Shown: one piece after another, positions 9,007 through 18,442 of the stretch
Position numbering within the stretch: position 1 is the stretch's first letter
Layout of the letters: the number at the start of each line of letters is the position of its first letter
Source: Roseofilum capinflatum BLCC-M114
GTDB taxonomy: Bacteria; Cyanobacteriota; Cyanobacteriia; Cyanobacteriales; Desertifilaceae
Reading direction: 5' to 3'
DNA length: 64,000 bases
NCBI RefSeq assembly: GCF_030068505.1
Contig: NZ_JAQOSO010000055.1
Coordinates: forward strand, 45,812 to 109,811
Notes under the pieces: generated by a model
What the model saw: only the letters and a program-made list of their open reading frames with translations
The model's database searches: none
Told to the model about the DNA's origin: nothing
Made by a program: the position numbers and the translations under genes

Positions 9007-9092
9007 CGCCACAAATGCGATCGCCTTCTCCTGAACCCTCTGCTGTCACTTTCGGCGATCGCGATCGCTAACCCTGCAAGACTTCTAGAATG

Positions 9093-9153
9093 AGAATTAC
9101 AACAACTACGGGATAAACTGCGACAGCTCGATATCGATCCCGACTCCCTGTAA
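9093..9153. repeat. Right copy of the perfect 61-bp repeat (orphan Uma2 3' end)
   Basis: The copy is identical to 5392-5452, including the Uma2 stop codon, but no Uma2 reading frame precedes it. Upstream bases 9007-9092 contain HIP1 octamers and no recognisable coding sequence. It marks the right edge of the accessory cassette. Confidence 0.95.
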
Positions 9154-9180
9154 AATCTCTATCTTCCTCTCCTTATATCA

Positions 9181-9325
9181 AGTCCGGTTTCCGCAAGCGG
9201 ACATGAAAATTTGTTAAGAAGCGGGCAAGATGCCCGCACTCCTCAAATTCTTTGATATGACTGGAGTGGGAGCATCTTGCTCCCTGGATTTTTAATTAGG
9301 GTATTTCCGCTTCGCGGACATGAAT
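9181..9325. repeat. Intergenic REP-like element with two palindromes
   Basis: The 333-bp gap between 9007 and 9339 has no gene. It holds the orphan Uma2 tail and then this element: a GCGGGCAAGATGCCCGC palindrome at 9221-9237, a GGGAGCATCTTGCTCCC palindrome at 9268-9284, and a CCGCNNNGCGGACATGAA unit near 9191 and again near 9306. The same two palindromes recur at 59293-59389, so this is a dispersed repeat. It lies directly after the stop of the OmpA-like gene and could also end its transcript. Confidence 0.75.
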
Positions 9326-9339
9326 AAGCGAACTTGATA

Positions 9340-11400
9340 TTACTGGGGATAAAAAACAACAGCTCGCTTGAGCCAATCCGCTTGGTTAGGGTTGACATCG
9401 GCTGGCGGATAGGCGATCGCCTCCACCTGAAGCCGCTTGGGATCGATGCCCTGCTGAATCAGCACCTTTTGCACCGCTTCCGCCCGTTGACGGCTCAAGG
9501 TTTGACCGTTTTCTTCTTCCTGATCGGGACTAATATGGCCGGCAATTTTCAGGTTTAATTCGGGGTAGCGTTTCAACAGCGTTACCAAGGGAATAATTTT
9601 TACTCGGATATCTGTCGTCGGTAACTGGGCGGAATTGACGGTAAAATAAATGCGAATCGGAATTTGTGGGGGTTGCACTTGCACCGTATTAGTTACCGCT
9701 TCGACTCCGGGAATTTCCGTAAACGCTTGAGTGATGCGAGTAGCATCAGCAGCTTGAATCACCGTCCCAGTTACCGTAACTTCCCCATTGGCATACTCAG
9801 CCGAAATGGAAATACCATCTAACTGATCCAATGTTGCCTCTACCCTGGTGACCTCTGCTTGAATTTCTTCCGGTGTGGGAGGGGGGGCAATAATTTCTAC
9901 CTGATTCTCTAACTCCAAATTCGGGGCATTTTCCTCCATCACCCGTTCTACGGTTGCTTGTAAACTCGGATCGGGCAATTGTCCGGTTAACGTCACCTCA
10001 TCCCCTCTCACTTGTGCATCTAAGCGATAGGGCGCAAGGGTGGGTGAAGCCGCCAAAACTTCTGTAATTTGGCGACTTAACCGGGTTTCCCGCATCGAGC
10101 GATAGGCAAACCAGCCTAATGGCAACAGGGCGATCGCCACCACCCAAGCCAGAGCCGCCAGCCAAACCTTAGAAATACCGCCAGAGCGCAGGTTTTCCAC
10201 TTTTTCCTTAAACACCAAGGTAGCCGGTACATGGGGTGCTTTTTCTCCCTCTCCAGTCCCCCCTTTAGCGGCGATTAACTCCTCAATTTGGGGACTGAGC
10301 AGTTCCATTAACTCTTCTGGTGTGCGTTGTTCCGAGGGTTCAGGTGCTGGAGGCAATCCGGCTAAGGCAGTTTCGATCTTTTCTGCAACTAGCGCTTCTA
10401 CGCGACTATCAATTTTGGCTTGCACTAATCCTTCTAACTGACTCAATAGGGCAGATTCGAGCTGTTGCATATCCGGATTTTCCGGCAGGTTGATCTGTCC
10501 CAATAATTCCCCTTGTACCTGCTCCACCCGTTGTCCAATTAAGCTCTCTAGCGTCGGTTGCAAACTTTTTACCAGCTCCGAAGAATCCGGTAATGTTTGG
10601 TTTTGCACATACTCTGATAACTTCTCAGACAATTGAGTGTTCACCTGAGCGGCGATCGCCGGTTGCAGATCCTCCACCGAAGGCAACGCAGGCTGCTCCT
10701 TGGGAGTCAGCAACCTTACCAACTCTTCCCGCGACTCTTGCAGTCGTTGCGTCATCCACTCCGTTAACTGCTGCTGTAATTGGCTTTCGAGTAGTTCCTG
10801 TTGCTGTTCTAAATAGGGTTGGAGGGCGCGTTTAAGTTGCTTTTGCAACGGCGGCACTAACTGAGGTAAAATCAGATGCACCACATCCTCCGAGTGAGTT
10901 TCAATATACTCCATCAGATCCGTCCGTAGCCAGCGATCGAACTGCTTACGGGTTCGCTCATCCGACTCTTTCAAGGACTCTTCAATCCGCTCATCAACTC
11001 CCCGCAGCAGTTCATCCAACAGCCGATCCCAATTTCCTGGAGAGAGCATCCCCTGATTCTGTTTCGGCATCAGAGGAATCAGGGTTTCGGCAATTTCCTG
11101 CTTGTTGTCTTTAATGGTGCTAGTCAAGGCTGGATGAAGCCATTGCATCAGGCTAGTGGGCGATCGCATTAAATACCGCTTCACCTCCTCCCCCACCACC
11201 GGCACTAACACCCGCGTTAACTCCTGCACATCCGGCCCTTTCTTCTGTAAGCTTGCCAATTCTTGCTTCAGCTCTTGCAATTCTTTTTGTTTGCTTTGCA
11301 ACTCATAAGATTCCGGTGGGATAAGTAGATTCCGCAGTTGTGTTAAAGGATCTTCTTCAATTGACTCTTCTGTTTGTGGTTTGTTTAGATCCTCTGCCAT
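9340..11400 (-). CDS. Envelope protein with coiled-coil N-terminus, BON domains and OmpA C-terminal domain
   Basis: The protein has 686 residues. A long Gln/Glu-rich helical region, probably cytoplasmic, runs to about residue 400. A single membrane segment near 415-435 follows (VWLAALAWVVAIALLPLGWF), then two BON-like repeats (LTGQLPDPSLQATVERVM and VTGTVIQAADATRITQAF). The C-terminal OmpA-type peptidoglycan-binding domain contains LKIAGHISPDQ, LSRQRAEAVQKVLIQQGI and a final AVVFYPQ. It probably spans the inner membrane and grips peptidoglycan, linking an internal coiled coil to the wall. Similar BON/OmpA proteins are common in filamentous cyanobacteria and their role is not settled. The gene is transcribed away from nirA. 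Confidence 0.85.
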   Translation of the reverse strand: MAEDLNKPQTEESIEEDPLTQLRNLLIPPESYELQSKQKELQELKQELASLQKKGPDVQELTRVLVPVVGEEVKRYLMRSPTSLMQWLHPALTSTIKDNKQEIAETLIPLMPKQNQGMLSPGNWDRLLDELLRGVDERIEESLKESDERTRKQFDRWLRTDLMEYIETHSEDVVHLILPQLVPPLQKQLKRALQPYLEQQQELLESQLQQQLTEWMTQRLQESREELVRLLTPKEQPALPSVEDLQPAIAAQVNTQLSEKLSEYVQNQTLPDSSELVKSLQPTLESLIGQRVEQVQGELLGQINLPENPDMQQLESALLSQLEGLVQAKIDSRVEALVAEKIETALAGLPPAPEPSEQRTPEELMELLSPQIEELIAAKGGTGEGEKAPHVPATLVFKEKVENLRSGGISKVWLAALAWVVAIALLPLGWFAYRSMRETRLSRQITEVLAASPTLAPYRLDAQVRGDEVTLTGQLPDPSLQATVERVMEENAPNLELENQVEIIAPPPTPEEIQAEVTRVEATLDQLDGISISAEYANGEVTVTGTVIQAADATRITQAFTEIPGVEAVTNTVQVQPPQIPIRIYFTVNSAQLPTTDIRVKIIPLVTLLKRYPELNLKIAGHISPDQEEENGQTLSRQRAEAVQKVLIQQGIDPKRLQVEAIAYPPADVNPNQADWLKRAVVFYPQ

Positions 11401-11583
11401 TGATCCTAGTCCTTACTGTAATTAATGGGTTCTACAGATTCTTTGCCGTTCTTTACCAGCGCGTTTTCAGTCATTTTGCACCTTTAACCCCTATTGAATC
11501 GGGGTTTGAGACCTTCACACTTGAATTACTTATGTAAGTTTTGCACTTTTATCATACAAGAACTTCATAAAAATAAATATTTT

Positions 11584-11625
11584 GTAATTTGAAATACGAA
11601 ACCTTGCGATCGATCTCCCTAACAT
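11584..11625 (+). promoter_or_regulatory. NtcA-activated promoter of nirA
   Basis: A perfect NtcA box, GTA-N8-TAC, lies at 11584-11597. After exactly 22 bases a -10 element of form TAN3T (TAACAT) lies at 11620-11625. This is the canonical class II NtcA promoter geometry, about 67 bp before the nirA ATG. It predicts activation under nitrogen limitation through 2-oxoglutarate/NtcA and repression by ammonium. Confidence 0.88.
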
Positions 11626-11691
11626 ACTAGCTAATTCACGGCGGAGCAGACCCAGATCAATTCTTACCGAACTTAAAGAGGTTCTTTATCT

Positions 11692-13554
11692 ATGACCACC
11701 GTTCCCTCCACCGAAAAACTCAATAAATTTGAACGATTTAAGGCCGAAAAAGACGGATTAGCCGTCAAAGAGGAACTCGAACAATTTGCCCAAATTGGGT
11801 GGGAATCCATAGACGAAACTGACCGCGACCAACGGCTCAAATGGCTGGGAATCTTCTTCCGGCCCGTCACCCCCGGCAAATTCATGCTCAGAATGCGGAT
11901 GCCTAATGGTATCCTCACCAGCGAACAAATGCGAACTTTAGCCGAAATTACCCAAAAATATGGAGAAGACGGCAATGCCGATATTACCACAAGGCAAAAC
12001 TTGCAACTGCGAGGTATTCGCCTAGAAGACATTCCCCAAATCTTCCAGAAATTCGAGCAAGTGGGCTTAACTTCCATACAATCGGGGATGGATAATGTGC
12101 GAAATATCACCGGTTCTCCCGTCGCTGGCATTGATGGCGCTGAACTGATTGATACCCGCCCCCTGGTGCAGGCAACCCAGGACATGATTACTAATTCTGG
12201 TCAAGGGAACCCTGAGTTTACTAATTTACCTCGAAAATTCAACATTGCGATCGCCGGCGGCCGAGACAACTCCGTTCATGCCGAAATCAACGACATCGCC
12301 TACGTTCCCGCCTACAAAGACAGTATCCTCGGCTTCAACGTTATCGTCGGCGGCTTCTTCTCCGGCAAACGCTGCGAAGCCGCCATTCCCCTAGACGCTT
12401 GGATAGAACCCAATGACTGCGTAGCCGTCAGCCGCGCCATTCTCGAAGTCTACCGAGACCATGGACTGCGGGCAAACCGCCAAAAATCCAGACTCATGTG
12501 GCTCATTGACGAATGGGGAATCGAACGCTTCCGAGCCACCGTCGAAGAACAACTCGGCAAACGTCTCCAAGAAGCCGCCCCCAAAGACGAATTCGACTGG
12601 GACAAGCGCGACCACATCGGAGTTTACCCGCAAAAACAAGCTGGACTCAACTATGTTGGACTGCACATTCCCGTCGGTCGGCTCTATGCCCCCGATATGT
12701 TTGAACTCGCCCGGCTTGCTGAGGTATACGGCAATGCAGAAATTCGGCTCACTGTCGAACAAAATGCCATTATTCCGAACATTCCCGACTCCCGTCTAGA
12801 AGCCTTCCTCGCTGAACCTCTATTAGAGAAATTCAGCCTCAACCCCGACCCCCTCTCCCGCGCCCTCGTCTCCTGTACCGGTTCCCAATTCTGCAAATTT
12901 GCCTTGATTGAAACCAAAAATCAGGCCAACGCTATGATTGCAGAACTGAGTCAGGAATTAACCCTAGAAAAACCGGTTCGCATCCATTGGACAGGATGCC
13001 CCAACTCCTGCGGACAACCCCAAGTCGCCGATATCGGCTTAATGGGAACCAAAACCCGCAAAGACGGGAAAAGCGTAGAAGCCGTTGATATCTTCATGGG
13101 GGGAAAAGTCGGCAAAGAAGCACAACTGGGCGAAAAAGTCATGAAAGGTATCCCCTGCGAAGACCTCAAACCCGTCTTACGCAACCTGCTTGTTGAGCAA
13201 TTTGGGGCCCAACCGAAACCGGGCTATGTAGCCCCAGTGAACCCAGAAGTTAACGGCAATGGGAAAAAATCTCACACCTCTGAACCGGTTGCACCCCCTG
13301 TGGGAACGGTGCAATTAACCAAAATGGGTAAAACCTTCACCTGTTATGAGGGCGAGTCCATCTTGGAAGCCGCAGAACGGTCAGGTATTGACCTAGATTC
13401 GAGTTGCCGTTCTGGAACTTGTGGAACCTGTCAACAACACTTGGTTTTTGGAGAAGTTCGCTATCTCCAAGACCCTCAAGCTTTGGGTAAACAGGAGGAA
13501 GTCATCCTCACCTGTAGCGCTCATCCCGTCGGAGACATTGTTCTTGACGTTTAG
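11692..13554 (+). CDS. nirA: Ferredoxin-nitrite reductase with fused C-terminal [2Fe-2S] ferredoxin domain
   Basis: NirA reduces nitrite to ammonium with six electrons from ferredoxin. The body (about residues 1-520) has the siroheme/[4Fe-4S] cysteines in CTGSQFCKFA and HWTGCPNSCGQPQ. After a linker, residues about 535-620 form a plant-type ferredoxin with CRSGTCGTC and a final ILTCSAHPVGD, i.e. the C-x4-C-x2-C...C pattern. Such a fusion is known from some filamentous cyanobacteria and may supply electrons in cis. The total of 620 residues compares with about 510 for the unfused enzyme. The NtcA promoter lies directly upstream; AAAGAGG at 11676-11682 is a suitable ribosome site. It is the first gene of the nitrate-assimilation cluster. 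Confidence 0.97.
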   Translation: MTTVPSTEKLNKFERFKAEKDGLAVKEELEQFAQIGWESIDETDRDQRLKWLGIFFRPVTPGKFMLRMRMPNGILTSEQMRTLAEITQKYGEDGNADITTRQNLQLRGIRLEDIPQIFQKFEQVGLTSIQSGMDNVRNITGSPVAGIDGAELIDTRPLVQATQDMITNSGQGNPEFTNLPRKFNIAIAGGRDNSVHAEINDIAYVPAYKDSILGFNVIVGGFFSGKRCEAAIPLDAWIEPNDCVAVSRAILEVYRDHGLRANRQKSRLMWLIDEWGIERFRATVEEQLGKRLQEAAPKDEFDWDKRDHIGVYPQKQAGLNYVGLHIPVGRLYAPDMFELARLAEVYGNAEIRLTVEQNAIIPNIPDSRLEAFLAEPLLEKFSLNPDPLSRALVSCTGSQFCKFALIETKNQANAMIAELSQELTLEKPVRIHWTGCPNSCGQPQVADIGLMGTKTRKDGKSVEAVDIFMGGKVGKEAQLGEKVMKGIPCEDLKPVLRNLLVEQFGAQPKPGYVAPVNPEVNGNGKKSHTSEPVAPPVGTVQLTKMGKTFTCYEGESILEAAERSGIDLDSSCRSGTCGTCQQHLVFGEVRYLQDPQALGKQEEVILTCSAHPVGDIVLDV

Positions 13555-13568
13555 AAGCCATAAAAAAA

Positions 13569-13586
13569 CTGGGGGAGTTTCCCCAG
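13569..13586 (+). other. Short hairpin between nirA and the next gene
   Basis: CTGGGG at 13569-13574 pairs with CCCCAG at 13581-13586, 15 bp after the nirA stop. No T-run follows, so it looks more like an mRNA stabiliser or processing site than a full terminator. Confidence 0.5.
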
Positions 13587-13623
13587 CCCACAAATTTTAG
13601 TCTTATTTCGGAGTATCGCAAAA

Positions 13624-14175
13624 ATGTCTGCACATCACAACCGTCTTTCCCCCGTTGAGTCTGTCTTGTTAAAAAGCTTAAGCTTAGTGGGTGTGGTGAT
13701 ATTTACTGGACTGATGGCCAGTCGTTGGAATCATCTGTTAGCCCAAGCCGCTTCCGCCGAAACCGAAGTCGCCGAAACCGTCGCGCCAGAACCGGAACCG
13801 GAAGAAGTCATTGTTGCTAGTGCCAGTAGCACTCCAGTAACTCCTGTAGTTATGACCGAAACCGTAGAGCCTGAAGCCCTTGCCATGGTTGATGAAGCAA
13901 CTCTCACCAAGCTAGGCTCCGAACTTTATGAGCAAATCGATAGCAGTTGGCAAACTGCGCCCACCTTCTCCGAGAGTTTAGTGTATCAGGTGGAGGTTAA
14001 CCAAGAAGGGGCGATCGCCAAATACACCCCCCTAAACTCCCTCGCCTCCGACCACCTCAGCGAAACCCCCCTCGCCACCCTAGCCCAAACCGAAAACAGC
14101 TCCAGCGCTGCCCCCTTCCTCGTCGTCATGGCTCCCACTGGAGTCCTCGAAGTCAGTCCCTGGACAGGGAAATAG
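13624..14175 (+). CDS. Unknown membrane-anchored acidic protein in the nir-nrt-nar cluster
   Basis: The protein has 183 residues. A short N-terminus precedes one hydrophobic helix (LLKSLSLVGVVIFTGLMAS, about residues 17-35), then a Pro/Glu-rich linker (VAPEPEPEEV). The C-terminal domain, about 90-183, contains ELYEQIDSSWQ and a strand-rich part resembling a TonB-C or similar small periplasmic fold. I do not recognise a function. Its place between nirA and nrtP suggests a role in nitrate/nitrite handling or in electron transfer at the membrane. The TAG stop is part of a GGGAATA heptamer run, so the exact C-terminus depends on the repeat. Confidence 0.65.
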   Translation: MSAHHNRLSPVESVLLKSLSLVGVVIFTGLMASRWNHLLAQAASAETEVAETVAPEPEPEEVIVASASSTPVTPVVMTETVEPEALAMVDEATLTKLGSELYEQIDSSWQTAPTFSESLVYQVEVNQEGAIAKYTPLNSLASDHLSETPLATLAQTENSSSAAPFLVVMAPTGVLEVSPWTGK

Positions 14176-14275
14176 GGAATAGGGAATAGGGAATAGGGAA
14201 TAGGAAAAACCCGGTTTTACCCCTTACCCCTTACTCATTACTTCTTACTCAATTACTCATTACTTAATTCATCGT
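14166..14275. repeat. Heptanucleotide tandem repeats (GGGAATA then TTACTCA-type)
   Basis: About four GGGAATA units start inside the last codons of the preceding gene. They are followed by degenerate 7-bp TTACCCC/TTACTCA/TTACTTC units running to the nrtP start. This is the short tandemly repeated repetitive sequence type typical of filamentous cyanobacteria. Confidence 0.85.
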
Positions 14276-14276
14276 C

Positions 14277-15788
14277 ATGCTCAAAGAAATGTGGTCATTC
14301 CAGGGCAGATACAAAATTCTGCACATGACCTGGTTCGCCTTCTTCCTCTCCTTCGTCGTTTGGTTCAACCTCGCCCCCCTAGCCACCGCCGTTAGAGAAG
14401 ACTTCGGTCTCGAAGTCGGCCAAATTCGCACCCTTGCCATCTGTAACGTCGCCCTCACCGTACCCGCCCGGATTATCATCGGGATGCTCCTGGACAAATA
14501 CGGGCCCAGAATCACCTACTCTGTCCTGCTCGTCTATGCAGCCATTCCCTGCATCGCCTTCGCCAGCGCCCAAAACTTTAGCCAACTGGTCATTAGCCGA
14601 CTCGCCCTCAGCATCGTCGGTGCAGGTTTCGTCATTGGCATTCGCATGGTTGCCGAATGGTTCCCCCCCAAAGAAATTGGTCTCGCTGAAGGCATCTATG
14701 GAGGATGGGGAAACTTTGGTTCTGCTGCTTCCGCCTTCACCCTACCCACCATTGCCGCCATTCTCACCTTCGGAGCCGGTAGCCTCATCAACTGGCGACT
14801 CGCCATTGCCGGAACCGGAATTATTGCCGCCCTCTATGGAGTCCTCTACTTCTTCAGCGTCCAAGACACTCCCCCTGGCAAAGTCTATCAAAAGCCCAAG
14901 AAAGCTACCGGCCTAGAAGTCACCACCAAAAAAGACTTTTGGTTCCTAATGCTGATGAATATTCCCCTCTCTGGCATTCTGGCTGTTCTCGCTTGGCGCT
15001 TAAGTAAAGTCGGCTTTCTCAATACGTCCCAACTCTATATTGTTTGGGCTTGTTTACTCGGTCTCTATCTCTTCCAAGCCTATAACTGCTGGGACGTAAA
15101 CAAAGAACTCATGCTCGGCAAAAAGCGCTATCCAGCCGAAGACCGTTATGACTTCTCCCAAGTTGCCCTCTTAGAACTCACCTATATTGTCAACTTTGGC
15201 TCAGAACTCGCAGTTGTTTCCATGCTCCCCGCCTTCTTTGAAGGAACCTTTGGCCTCAGCAAACAAGCCGCCGGTATGATTGCTGCCAGTTATGCCTTCA
15301 TGAACTTAATGTCCCGTCCTGGAGGCGGTTTAATCTCCGATCGCCTCGGAAGCCGTAAAATGACTATGGCAGTATTGACCGGATGTATGGGTATTGCCTA
15401 TCTGATGATGGGCCGCGTTACCGGCGGTTGGTTTTTACCCCTCGCTGTCATGCTCACCATGATGTGTTCCTTCTTCGTGCAAGCGGGAGAAGGCTCCACC
15501 TTCGCCATGGTTCCCCTCGTTAAACGCCGCGTCACTGGACAAATTGCCGGTAATGTCGGAGCCTACGGCAACGTCGGAGCCGTCGCTTACCTCACCCTCT
15601 TTAGCTTGCTCCCCTCCGGAGATGTGGGTAACCGAGTCTTCTTTGAAGTCCTAGGAGTCGCCAGTCTCATCGTCGCCTTCCTCTGCGCCTTCTTCCTCAA
15701 AGAACCCAAAGGCTCCTTCGCCGACCACCACGAAGGAGAAATGGAAGCCACGACTGTTCCCCACGTGGAACCCATTGCGGCCGAATAA
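14277..15788 (+). CDS. nrtP: Nitrate/nitrite permease of the major facilitator superfamily
   Basis: This is an integral membrane protein of 503 residues with about 12 helices. The NNP-family signature appears in [13 protein letters not shown] and in the glycine-rich helices ([13 protein letters not shown] and [29 protein letters not shown], the nitrate signature region). It imports nitrate and nitrite with protons and feeds NarB and NirA. It is used instead of the NrtABCD ABC transporter, which is absent here. The start ATG at 14277 follows the heptamer repeats directly. It is codirectional with nirA and narB and probably NtcA-controlled from the nirA promoter. Confidence 0.95.
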   Translation: MLKEMWSFQGRYKILHMTWFAFFLSFVVWFNLAPLATAVREDFGLEVGQIRTLAICNVALTVPARIIIGMLLDKYGPRITYSVLLVYAAIPCIAFASAQNFSQLVISRLALSIVGAGFVIGIRMVAEWFPPKEIGLAEGIYGGWGNFGSAASAFTLPTIAAILTFGAGSLINWRLAIAGTGIIAALYGVLYFFSVQDTPPGKVYQKPKKATGLEVTTKKDFWFLMLMNIPLSGILAVLAWRLSKVGFLNTSQLYIVWACLLGLYLFQAYNCWDVNKELMLGKKRYPAEDRYDFSQVALLELTYIVNFGSELAVVSMLPAFFEGTFGLSKQAAGMIAASYAFMNLMSRPGGGLISDRLGSRKMTMAVLTGCMGIAYLMMGRVTGGWFLPLAVMLTMMCSFFVQAGEGSTFAMVPLVKRRVTGQIAGNVGAYGNVGAVAYLTLFSLLPSGDVGNRVFFEVLGVASLIVAFLCAFFLKEPKGSFADHHEGEMEATTVPHVEPIAAE

Positions 15789-16095
15789 GGGAATGGGGAA
15801 TGGGGAATAGGGAATAGGGAATAGGGAATGGGAATAGGCAATAGGGAATGGGCAATAGGCAATAGGCAATGGGCAATAGGCAATAGGCAATGGGCAATAG
15901 GCAATGGGCAATAGGCAATAGGCAATAGGTATCTGTGTCTCCCCATCATCCCATCACCCCATCCCCCCATCACCCCATTCCCCCATCTCCCCATCACCCC
16001 ATCCCCCCATTCCCCCATCTCCCCATTCCCCCATCCCCCCATCCCCCCATCCCCCCACTCCCCCATTTTTAATTTTTAATTTTTAATTTTTAATT
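15789..16095. repeat. Four successive heptamer repeat blocks between nrtP and narB
   Basis: The whole 310-bp gap is repeat. GGGAATA/GGGAATG units occupy about 15789-15835, GGCAATA/GGCAATG units about 15836-15930, CCCCATC/CCCCATT units about 15940-16065, and TTTTTAA units about 16065-16095, up to the narB start. Each block keeps a 7-bp period with variants. The ORFs in it on the minus strand are periodic artefacts. Confidence 0.95.
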
Positions 16096-16102
16096 GAACA
16101 CT

Positions 16103-18304
16103 ATGGTATACAAAACCCTCTGTCCCTACTGTGGAGTCGGTTGCGGTCTCGAAGCTTCTCCTCCTGCTGTTCCTGGTAAAGCCACCAACCGAGACAAAGA
16201 TGGTAATCCCATCTGGAAAGTTATGGGAGATAAATCCCATCCCTCTAGTCTTGGGAAAGTTTGTGTTAAAGGCGCAACTATTAGTGAATCTTTAGATAAA
16301 AATCGCCTCAAAACGCCCATGATGCGCGAGTCTTTAGATGAGCCATTTCGTAAAGTCACCTGGGATGAAGCGCTCCAGCGCATTGTGGGCAAAATTAAGA
16401 CGACGCGCTTAGTTCAAGGCCCCCATGCTATTTGTATGTATGGGTCGGGACAGTTCCAAACGGAAGATTATTATATTGCCCAAAAGTTGCTCAAAGGTTG
16501 CCTGAAAACCAATAATTTTGATGCCAATTCGCGCTTGTGCATGTCTTCGGCAGTGTCGGGATATATCCAAAGTTTGGGTTCGGATGGCCCGCCCTGTTGC
16601 TATGATGATTTGGAACTCACCGATTGTGCGTTTTTAATTGGTACGAATACGGCGGAATGTCACCCAATTATTTTTAACCGCTTGCGGGTTTATCACAAGA
16701 AAAATAAAGAGGTGAAATTGATTGTGGTTGACCCGCGCAAGACGCAAACGGCAGAAGCGGCTGATTTGCATTTGGCGATTAAGCCGGGAACGGATATTGA
16801 TTTAATGAATGGCATTGCCCATTTATTGCAGAAGTGGGGATTGATTGATTCCCTATTTATCGACGAACAAACCACGGGGTTTGTTGATTATGCTCAGGTT
16901 ATCGAGTCTTATCCCCCGGAATTAGTGGCGCAAAATTGCGAGATTTCGGTGGAAGATTTGGAACAGGCTGCTCGCTGGTGGGGAGAGTCGAAGCGGGTGC
17001 TGTCTCTGTGGTCGATGGGGTTAAATCAGTCTTCGGAAGGGACGGCGAAGAATCGGACGTTGATTAATCTGCATTTAATGACCGGGAATATGGGTAAACC
17101 GGGAGCTGGCCCGTTTTCGCTTACGGGGCAACCGAATGCGATGGGTGGCCGGGAAGCGGGGGGACTGGCCCATATTTTGCCGGGGTATCGGTTGGTGAAG
17201 AATGAACAGCATCGCCGGGAGGTGGAGCAACTCTGGGGGTTAACTCCGGGTAGTATTCATCCTCAACCGGGGTTGTCTGCTTGGGAGATGATTCAGGGGT
17301 TGGAACAAGACCGGGTGGGGGTTTTGTGGATTGCGGCGACGAATCCGGCGGTGAGTATGCCGGATTTGGAGCGGACAAAGGCGGCGTTGTTGCGATCGCC
17401 TTTCACCATATACCAAGATGCATATTATCCCACAGAAACGGCCCAATATGCCCATGTGTTGCTGCCCGCAGCTCAGTGGAGCGAGAAGACGGGAACGATG
17501 ACGAATTCGGAGCGCCGTGTGACGCTCTGTCCGGCGTTTCGACCGGCTCCGGGTTATGCGCGTCCCGACTGGGAAATTTTTGCCGAAGTGGGACGCAGAT
17601 TAGGCTTTGAGCAGCAGTTTGATTTTGCAGATTCGGAAGCGGTGCGTAATGAATTTATCCAACTGACGGCGAATCGCCCCTGCGAACAGAGGGGAATTAC
17701 TTACGAAAGATTACGCAATGAAGGGCCGCTGCAATGGCCTTGCACAGAAGGGGGAGAACCGCAAGCTCGCATGTATACGGATTTGCGTTTTAATACCCCT
17801 GATGGTCGGGCACGATTTGCTGCATTCCATTCGCGGGGACTGGCGGAACCGCCGGATGGCGAGTATCCGTTTGTACTGACGGTGGGACGGCTCTATGGCC
17901 ATTGGCATACGTTAACCCGGACGGGTCGCATTGATAAGATTCAGAAGATGCATCCAGAAGCAGAGATTGAGGTTCATCCTTATGATGCGGAGCAGTTAGG
18001 GATTACGGAGGGGATGATGGTGGATGTGCGATCGCGGCGCGGCTGGTGTCGGTTTCCGGCGAAACTCACCAAAAATATTACTAAGGGAACCGTGTTTGCA
18101 CCCATGCATTGGGGCGCTATGTGGGGCGATCGCACGGAAGCCAATATGTTAACCCATCCCGAAGCTTGCCCCAGTTCCGGACAACCGGAACTCAAAGCCT
18201 GCGCCGTCCAATTAATCCCCGTCTCTCCTGAAGCCTTATCCGCCAACTCTGAAGACTCAACCCTCGATATGTCCCAGTTAAATGCCCCAATAGTGACAAG
18301 TTAA
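16103..18304 (+). CDS. narB: Ferredoxin-dependent assimilatory nitrate reductase
   Basis: NarB reduces nitrate to nitrite using a [4Fe-4S] cluster and a bis-molybdopterin guanine dinucleotide cofactor. The N-terminus has CPYCGVGC with a later Cys in GKVCVKG, completing the cluster ligands. The molybdenum ligand Cys is in [12 protein letters not shown], and the C-terminal molydopterin-binding domain begins near [19 protein letters not shown]. The length is 733 residues from the ATG at 16103; a TTG nine bases upstream is possible but less likely. The ribosome-binding region consists of TTTTTAA repeats and lacks a good Shine-Dalgarno, which is unusual. It closes the nirA-nrtP-narB cluster. Confidence 0.96.
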   Translation: MVYKTLCPYCGVGCGLEASPPAVPGKATNRDKDGNPIWKVMGDKSHPSSLGKVCVKGATISESLDKNRLKTPMMRESLDEPFRKVTWDEALQRIVGKIKTTRLVQGPHAICMYGSGQFQTEDYYIAQKLLKGCLKTNNFDANSRLCMSSAVSGYIQSLGSDGPPCCYDDLELTDCAFLIGTNTAECHPIIFNRLRVYHKKNKEVKLIVVDPRKTQTAEAADLHLAIKPGTDIDLMNGIAHLLQKWGLIDSLFIDEQTTGFVDYAQVIESYPPELVAQNCEISVEDLEQAARWWGESKRVLSLWSMGLNQSSEGTAKNRTLINLHLMTGNMGKPGAGPFSLTGQPNAMGGREAGGLAHILPGYRLVKNEQHRREVEQLWGLTPGSIHPQPGLSAWEMIQGLEQDRVGVLWIAATNPAVSMPDLERTKAALLRSPFTIYQDAYYPTETAQYAHVLLPAAQWSEKTGTMTNSERRVTLCPAFRPAPGYARPDWEIFAEVGRRLGFEQQFDFADSEAVRNEFIQLTANRPCEQRGITYERLRNEGPLQWPCTEGGEPQARMYTDLRFNTPDGRARFAAFHSRGLAEPPDGEYPFVLTVGRLYGHWHTLTRTGRIDKIQKMHPEAEIEVHPYDAEQLGITEGMMVDVRSRRGWCRFPAKLTKNITKGTVFAPMHWGAMWGDRTEANMLTHPEACPSSGQPELKACAVQLIPVSPEALSANSEDSTLDMSQLNAPIVTS

Positions 18305-18321
18305 AAAAATAGAATTTTCTG

Positions 18322-18358
18322 GCATTCCCCATTCCCCATTCCCCATTCCCCATTCCCT
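18322..18358. repeat. CATTCCC heptamer repeat after narB
   Basis: About five CATTCCC units with a 7-bp period lie just after the narB stop. They are the complement of the GGGAATG type seen elsewhere in the window. Confidence 0.85.
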
Positions 18359-18442
18359 CGCGCTCCACTCTCTGACCATCTTTCCCTAATGCTCATCCAA
18401 AGGGTATCCTAGATGGTTTATTCCTCACATCCAGTTCAGACC

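Noticed and set aside
11430..11450. A second NtcA-like site GTA...TAC near 11420-11437
   Set aside because: The spacing between GTA and TAC is 12 bases rather than 8, and there is no suitable -10 element at the right distance.
15836..16060. Possible CRISPR-like array in the narB leader
   Set aside because: The period is 7 bp with no 20-40-bp repeats separated by unique spacers, and no cas gene is near. It is a tandem heptamer block.
15587..16066. Minus-strand ORF of about 159 residues with [13 protein letters not shown] and [14 protein letters not shown] repeats
   Set aside because: It is a translation of heptamer repeats plus the antisense of nrtP. The periodic amino acids follow the 7-bp unit and no homologous domain is present.
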